A DNA stretch of 38,624 nt from Paenibacillus sp. (lineage in GTDB: Bacteria > Bacillota > Bacilli > Paenibacillales > Paenibacillaceae). The stretch is from positions 1 through 38,624 of the forward strand of contig JAFWEX010000033.1 in NCBI GenBank assembly GCA_017512705.1, given 5' to 3'. The notes below the pieces were generated by a model. It worked only from the letters and a program-made list of their open reading frames with translations. It was not told where the DNA came from and did no database searches. Positions 34,200 through 38,624 of this stretch are shown here, in pieces. The translations under genes and the position numbers were made by a program. Every line of letters begins with the position of its first letter. Position 1 is the first letter of the stretch.

Positions 34200-34254
34200 A
34201 ACACTCTCTCTGCTGGTAAAGCTTCACGGCTGCCAGCGGGGAGAGTGTTTTTTC
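34200..34254 (+). terminator. Terminator of the nrd locus
   Basis: AACACTCTCTCTGCTGG (34200-34216) pairs with CCAGCGGGGAGAGTGTT (34233-34249), two wobbles, followed by TTTTT. Confidence 0.9.
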
Positions 34255-34317
34255 TCTCTAAACCTTGTAAAATAGTTGAAATAGCTTCCATTTTTCAATC
34301 AGAAATGAGGTCTAATC

Positions 34318-35667
34318 ATGGAAAAAGATTTGCTTGCACAGATCAATACTTGGCATGAACAGGAAGACTATGCTCTTATCGTTAAACGTCTTGAGGCATT
34401 ACCGGAATCTGAGAAGGATGCTGAAACCATCGGACAGCTTGCAAGAGCATACAACAATCTAGAAGACTATCGTAAAGCAATTCAGTTGTTAAACAGCGTC
34501 AAGGAACAAGGCACACTTGACCCGATATGGCATTTCCGATTGGGTTATGGCTATTATCATATTGCTGAATACAAGCTCGCACAGGCTGCCTTTGAAGAAG
34601 CGAATCGTCTCGAACCCGGCGATGAGTCCACGCAAGATTTTCTGGACTGGATTCGCCCCAAAGTAACCAAAATGGAGCGGGATCGTATTCGCTGGGAGGC
34701 AGAACAGGCAGAATGGGAGCAGAACGGTACATTAAATCAGCTCCGGACAGCTTCAGGAACATACGACCCTGCAACGTTCTGGCAGCAGAGCGATTATGCA
34801 CGGGACAACCATGTGTCGGCACCTTTTGACGAAGCGATGGTTCAATCCATTGAACAGGAACTCGGGTACAAACTTCCTGCTTCCTATATTCAACTGATGA
34901 ACACACAGAATGGCGGTGTACCCGCGCGCACAACGTTCCCGACCCAAGAAAGCACAAGTTGGGCAGAAGATCATATCGCCATTACAAGCATTAGCGGGAT
35001 TGGCCGTGACAAAATGTATTCTCTCGGAGGTGAGCTCGGTAGCCGCTTCATGATTGAAAATTGGGGATACCCCGACCTCGGGATTGTCATCTGTGATTGC
35101 CCGTCTGCCGGTCATGATGTCGTCATGCTGGACTATCGCTTCTGCGGACCGGAAGGCGAGCCTTGTGTCGTTCATGTCGATCAAGAGAGCGATTATGAAA
35201 TCACCTATCTGGCGCCGAACTTCGAGGTTTTCATCCGGGGTCTGCTGGATGAAGAGGATTTTGAGATGTATGACGAAGAAGAAGCCATTACTGCTGTATT
35301 CACAGAAACTGAAAGCATGGCAACCTTTTCAAAAGAAGCCATTGCCCCTTTTATATTCATTGATTCAGGCAACCATTCCTATTCTGTGATCTTGAATGCA
35401 GGTACATATCTTCAGGATGTCTTTGACTCACGTGCAGATGAAGGCTTCGAAGGTAGCGGGTATGATTGGGCCTCCCTTGCATCTGTGTTTCTCGAAGAAA
35501 AAATGCCACATCTGACGTCTGTCATTCGTTTCGATCCCGAAGCCGATATGTTCTGTGCTTATACAAATGACAAAGATGCTCTCATATCCTTTATTCTCGG
35601 CTTTAAGCAGGCATGTGAGCAACACGACCTCATTCTGGACTTATTTTCCCGAGCCGAGCTGGACTAA
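34318..35667 (+). CDS. TPR, SMI1/KNR4 and Imm51 domain protein (polyimmunity type)
   Basis: 449 residues in three parts. Residues about 35-110 hold tetratricopeptide-like helices (AYNNLEDYRKAIQLLNSVK, YYHIAEYKLAQAAFEEANRL). Residues about 175-310 are SMI1/KNR4: IEQELGYKLPASYIQLMNTQ, NGGVP, and GYPDLGIVICDCPSAGHDVV. Residues about 335-445 resemble Imm51: YSVILNAGTYLQDVF, DEGFEGSGYDWASLASVF, and FDPEADMFCAYTNDKDALIS. SMI1 and Imm51 families neutralise toxins of contact-dependent or secreted toxin systems. No toxin gene is beside it. GAAATGAGG precedes the ATG; the next gene follows after 21 bp and is probably cotranscribed. Confidence 0.85.
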   Translation: MEKDLLAQINTWHEQEDYALIVKRLEALPESEKDAETIGQLARAYNNLEDYRKAIQLLNSVKEQGTLDPIWHFRLGYGYYHIAEYKLAQAAFEEANRLEPGDESTQDFLDWIRPKVTKMERDRIRWEAEQAEWEQNGTLNQLRTASGTYDPATFWQQSDYARDNHVSAPFDEAMVQSIEQELGYKLPASYIQLMNTQNGGVPARTTFPTQESTSWAEDHIAITSISGIGRDKMYSLGGELGSRFMIENWGYPDLGIVICDCPSAGHDVVMLDYRFCGPEGEPCVVHVDQESDYEITYLAPNFEVFIRGLLDEEDFEMYDEEEAITAVFTETESMATFSKEAIAPFIFIDSGNHSYSVILNAGTYLQDVFDSRADEGFEGSGYDWASLASVFLEEKMPHLTSVIRFDPEADMFCAYTNDKDALISFILGFKQACEQHDLILDLFSRAELD

Positions 35668-35688
35668 GGAAGAGACAAGGAGCCTTCT

Positions 35689-36717
35689 ATGACGACTCGC
35701 ATTTATTTTGCTACCAACAGCCTCGGTTATATCACGAAGAACGATCTGCAACAGGCGCTTGATTGCTACAGTCTCGGGACGTTAGTCCAATTCCACCGGA
35801 CAGCTGAAGGCGTGATGGGGCAGACTTTGCTCGTCCAAACGACGCAAGGTGAGTTTATTTTGAAAGGAAATCCTTTATACGATGGGCAGTTCCTTGAAGA
35901 GCAGTTTGTTGTAGATCAACTGGCAGACCGTACAAGCATCCCTGTACCTGTGCCATATCGTATCCATGAGGACACACAACCATTGGGATGGAGCTATGCC
36001 ATCATGCCCAAGCTTCCTGGAAGGCACTTATATGAACCTGATTTTCAAGCTGCACTAACTTCGAAAGACCACGAGGAAATTGCAGAGTTACTCGCTGAGA
36101 CGTTAACCCAACTACACAGCTGGAAAGTTCCCCATGCAGGAGAATATGATCCTGTGCCCGCTCAACCATTTTCTGGGACGTATCTGGACTGGCTATATGG
36201 GAGCATCCGTCACTGGTTGCATGATGCGGAGAAGTACTCTGTTATCACGGACGATGATATTCACTGGGTATATAAGCAATTGAAGCAGTCCGAGCCTGCT
36301 TTCCTGGCCTTGACAATTCATGAATTCGTCATGGGAGATTTCAAGGTAGAGAATTTCCTTATCCAAAAAGAAGATACGCCTGCGTCAACGTGGAAGATGA
36401 GTGGTTTATTCGATTTTACGACCGCTTACTTCGGAGATGGCACAGCCGATCTGACCAAAATGACCGCAAGATATCTTAGGGAAGGCCGACCCGATTTGGC
36501 TGCAAGGTTTCTGAATCAATACCGAAAACGGGTCTGTGCAGACGATGAAGAGATGTGTGAACATTTTCGTTCTCGCCTCCGTATTCACTTATTGTATCAG
36601 CGTATTCTATGGTGGGGTGAAGCAAAAGCAACTGGACGGGTAACCTGGGAAGATGACTTACCTTTTGCTCAATGGGCTGAGCGATATATCCAGAGTGTGC
36701 TTGCTTTACTGGATTAA
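35689..36717 (+). CDS. APH-family phosphotransferase
   Basis: 342 residues with the aminoglycoside/choline kinase fold. GEFILKGNPLY carries the ATP-anchoring Lys. The catalytic loop reads FVMGDFKVENFLI, where the family usual HGD is MGD, keeping the catalytic Asp and Asn. The metal-binding loop is GLFDFTTAYFGDGTADL. Substrates in this family range from aminoglycosides to small sugars or homoserine; which one cannot be told. AAGGAG lies 8 nt before the ATG. It probably forms an operon with the immunity-type gene upstream. Confidence 0.88.
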   Translation: MTTRIYFATNSLGYITKNDLQQALDCYSLGTLVQFHRTAEGVMGQTLLVQTTQGEFILKGNPLYDGQFLEEQFVVDQLADRTSIPVPVPYRIHEDTQPLGWSYAIMPKLPGRHLYEPDFQAALTSKDHEEIAELLAETLTQLHSWKVPHAGEYDPVPAQPFSGTYLDWLYGSIRHWLHDAEKYSVITDDDIHWVYKQLKQSEPAFLALTIHEFVMGDFKVENFLIQKEDTPASTWKMSGLFDFTTAYFGDGTADLTKMTARYLREGRPDLAARFLNQYRKRVCADDEEMCEHFRSRLRIHLLYQRILWWGEAKATGRVTWEDDLPFAQWAERYIQSVLALLD

Positions 36718-36747
36718 GCATTCGTATGCGCCGCATCATTTGTAATA

Positions 36748-36802
36748 GCTTGAGAACTCAAGCCCCGGCAATCATTCTGGCGAGAATGATATTAATATCA
36801 TT
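36748..36802. repeat. Three palindromes, the last two overlapping
   Basis: GCTTGAG-AA-CTCAAGC (36748-36763), ATCATTCT-GGCG-AGAATGAT (36771-36790) and AATGATATTAATATCATT (36785-36802) are each perfect. The last two share AATGAT, so only one can fold at a time. They lie between the kinase gene and the intron 3-prime end (about 36813). Confidence 0.8.
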
Positions 36803-36812
36803 TGGAAAACGA

Positions 36813-38621
36813 GTAGGAGGCTACCCATTAGTTGAGTAGCCGACCTCTCACACCACCGTACGTACCGTTCGGTATACGGCGGTTCAACCGTTTGAGTGCA
36901 ATTGACGCAAGCGCTCGTACTGGGCAGGGAAGTCATAATACCCTGCCTGTGCGAGCCTTTCGTTTGTTACAGAGCGGTTCAGCACTGCACTTCCGGCTAT
37001 TCCCCAGTAGCCCAGCCTTGTATTCCCCCATTGGTAGGCCTGCCACTCCGGTATCCCCAGCTTTCGCAGGTTCTGCACCTTCGTTCGTGGTTTCTTCCAT
37101 TGCTTCCAGATGTACATCCGCATTCGTCTTCGCAGCCATTCGTTCCAGCGTTGCAGGATTCGCTTCATGTCCGCTACGTAAAAGTAGCCGATCCAGCCGC
37201 GAATATAAACCTTCACGTTCTCCATCACCTGCCGGGCTTTCTTGCCTTGACTTCGACTCGTTAGCTTCTTGAGCTTCTGCTTTGCCTTCGCTAGGGATTC
37301 GCGGTGTGCACGTATGTACACGCCCTTCCCGTTCTTTCCTAGCGCAAATCCAAGAAATTTGAAGTGCTTCTGTGCCACCACACTGACAACCTTGCTTTTC
37401 TGCGTGTTCATTTGGAGTTTGAGCTTTTGCTCCAAATACGTCCGGCTCGATTCCAGCAGGCGCTGGGCTGCTCGGCTACTTTTCGCGAGAAGCGGAGACA
37501 ACGGTCCTCCCTGAGGCGAGCCTTCCTCCGTCCTCCGGCTCACTCCATTCTCCATCACGCCGCTTTTCAGATATTTCTTGATCAGATCGATGACGCGTTT
37601 GTCCTGGATTTGCTTACGAAGCATGTTCAAAAGAAGCTCATGGTTCAACGTGTCGAAGTATTTGGACAGATCGATTTCCACCGCGTGACCGTATCCTTGT
37701 TCAGCGTAGGCTTTCACCCTTCGAATCGCTTGTTGGGCGCTTCTTCCCGGGCGGTAGCCGTAGCTTCCGTCCGAGAAGAGCGGTTCGAACAACGGTTGCA
37801 GTTGTTGCGCCATCGCCTGTTGGATCACCCGATCGACGACCGTCGGGATGCCCAGCTTTCGCACGCCGCTTCCATCTGGTTTGGGGATTTCCTTGCGCCG
37901 CACCGGGCTTGGCTTGTAGCTACCTTCCCGAATGCTTTGTAGGAGTTCTTCTCTGTTTTCACGCAACCACGGCAACGCAGCCTCCACGGTCATTCCGTCG
38001 ATTCCCGGCGCTCCATGGTTGCGCTTGACCTGTTTATACGCCCGGTTCAGATTCTCTCTGTTCAGGATGCGTTCCATCAGGCCTTCTGCACCGTCTCTTT
38101 CTCTACGTTCCCGAGCTTCGATGCTCCGCGCTCCTGCATACCCTTCGCGTTCCACGCGTTCTCTTTGCCGGCAGCCCTTTCGGTATTCTGCTTTCATCAC
38201 ATCGACTCTCCTTTCGGTTTGTACTCGAGACTTACGATTGTTCGGTCCTTCCCGAAAAAAAAAACTTCCGGTACTATGACCTCTGCTGACTTCTCACCAC
38301 AAGCTTTACTCCGTCTTTCGGTTTTTTTTTTTCCTACTTGACGTCAGTGAGACCTCCCCGGGTAAGAGCGATAACCTTCCCCTCATCTATCTGCCACATT
38401 TACATGATAGGATTCGGGCAGTATTGGACTTCGCTTTGCGTTGCAAGCTCTTCCGTCCTACCATGCCTTGTATGTGGTTTCTGTTCGTCAGACCGAGGGT
38501 TTGCCTCCGGCTTCCTTCAGATTCCGCCTCGCAACGGACATCCTTGCCTTCCGCTAACAGTTCCTACTGCCAAGCCTGTAGTGGACTTTCACCACCGAGT
38601 TATCGCCCATGCCGGGCGCAC
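36813..38621 (-). mobile_element. Group II intron, nearly complete
   Basis: On the minus strand the 5-prime end GTGCGCCCGGC starts at 38621, matching the GUGYG intron start; only three bases of 5-prime exon remain in the window. Domain V lies at about 36849-36886 (CGCCGTAT with ACGTACGG), with CGC in place of the usual AGC catalytic triad, as in subgroup IIC. Domain VI (GGCTACTC/GGGTAGCC) follows, and the intron ends near 36813. 38201-38621 is the RNA 5-prime part, with facing runs of ten A (38257-38266) and ten T. The exact 3-prime junction is uncertain by a few bases. Confidence 0.8.
36884..38197 (-). CDS. ltrA: Group II intron reverse transcriptase/maturase lacking YADD
   Basis: 437 residues. 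ATG at 38197 follows AAAGGAGAG; a GTG at 38200 is less likely. The order is RT domain (GAPGIDGMTVEA, IPKPDGSGVRKLGIPTVVDR, SYGYRPGRSAQQAI, VEIDLSKYFDTLNH), RT motif EEGSPQGGPLSPLLA, then directly KSSRAAQRLLES, a maturase region (KFLGFALG, RGWIGYFYVADM) and a C-terminal tail. In relatives about 30 residues including YADD lie between SPLLA and KSSRAA; here they are missing in frame at about 37484. Reverse transcription should be dead while maturase parts may fold. The stop lies inside domain V. Confidence 0.9.
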   Translation of the reverse strand: MKAEYRKGCRQRERVEREGYAGARSIEARERRERDGAEGLMERILNRENLNRAYKQVKRNHGAPGIDGMTVEAALPWLRENREELLQSIREGSYKPSPVRRKEIPKPDGSGVRKLGIPTVVDRVIQQAMAQQLQPLFEPLFSDGSYGYRPGRSAQQAIRRVKAYAEQGYGHAVEIDLSKYFDTLNHELLLNMLRKQIQDKRVIDLIKKYLKSGVMENGVSRRTEEGSPQGGPLSPLLAKSSRAAQRLLESSRTYLEQKLKLQMNTQKSKVVSVVAQKHFKFLGFALGKNGKGVYIRAHRESLAKAKQKLKKLTSRSQGKKARQVMENVKVYIRGWIGYFYVADMKRILQRWNEWLRRRMRMYIWKQWKKPRTKVQNLRKLGIPEWQAYQWGNTRLGYWGIAGSAVLNRSVTNERLAQAGYYDFPAQYERLRQLHSNG

Positions 38622-38624
38622 AAC

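Noticed and set aside
37364-37942. Open frame of 192 codons opposite the intron reverse transcriptase
   Set aside because: It is antisense to conserved reverse transcriptase motifs and has no ribosome site.

Overview
The window reads as a low- to mid-GC Gram-positive chromosome, most likely Paenibacillus or a close relative. The reasons are strong AAGGAGG-type ribosome binding sites, YesM/YesN-type two-component genes beside a sugar ABC transporter, YjcZ-type small membrane proteins, and a chemotaxis-type (sigma-D-like) promoter. No rRNA, tRNA or CRISPR array was seen. This assignment is inference; no search was run.

Layout. 1-4.7 kb: a small unknown gene behind a large SNF2-family helicase, then an orphan CheW-like gene with a sigma-D-like promoter, then an AT-rich spacer with a row of DnaA-box-like 9-mers. 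4.7-9.7 kb: a two-domain SDR plus alpha/beta-hydrolase fusion with a TetR regulator sharing an operator-like core, then a Tet(X)-like flavin monooxygenase with its own TetR regulator and a promoter carrying two identical palindromes. 9.7-17.2 kb: a carbohydrate ABC importer (lipoprotein and two permeases, no ATPase) divergent from a YesM-type kinase and a YesN-type AraC regulator. The binding-protein gene is separated from the permeases by about 600 bp of GC-rich repeats. 17.2-25.7 kb: housekeeping and accessory genes: an ACR3/BASS transporter, a TspO-like membrane protein, a frameshifted ridA, a TIP30-like SDR, an MFS transporter, a hybrid-less sensor kinase, a PAP2 phosphatase and an HD-GYP protein.

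25.7-30.5 kb is rich in small elements: an apparent free-standing RNA with a good sigma-A promoter and terminators, three YjcZ-like small proteins (two of only 34 residues), a lipoprotein, a stalk-domain secreted protein, and a thiamine-binding (MTH1187) protein. 30.0-34.3 kb is the ribonucleotide reductase locus (NrdA/NrdB type, no nrdI), with two NrdR boxes, a leader of about 470 nt with an internal terminator and competing pairings, and a terminator between the two genes. 34.3-36.7 kb holds a TPR-SMI1/KNR4-Imm51 immunity-type protein and an APH-like kinase in one operon. 36.8-38.6 kb is a nearly complete group II intron on the minus strand whose reverse transcriptase has lost the YADD active-site segment by an in-frame deletion.

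The best candidates for something undescribed are the nrd leader RNA, the free-standing RNA near 26.0-26.3 kb (which shares a 14-base element with the nrd promoter), and the helically phased DnaA-box row near 4.5-4.7 kb.
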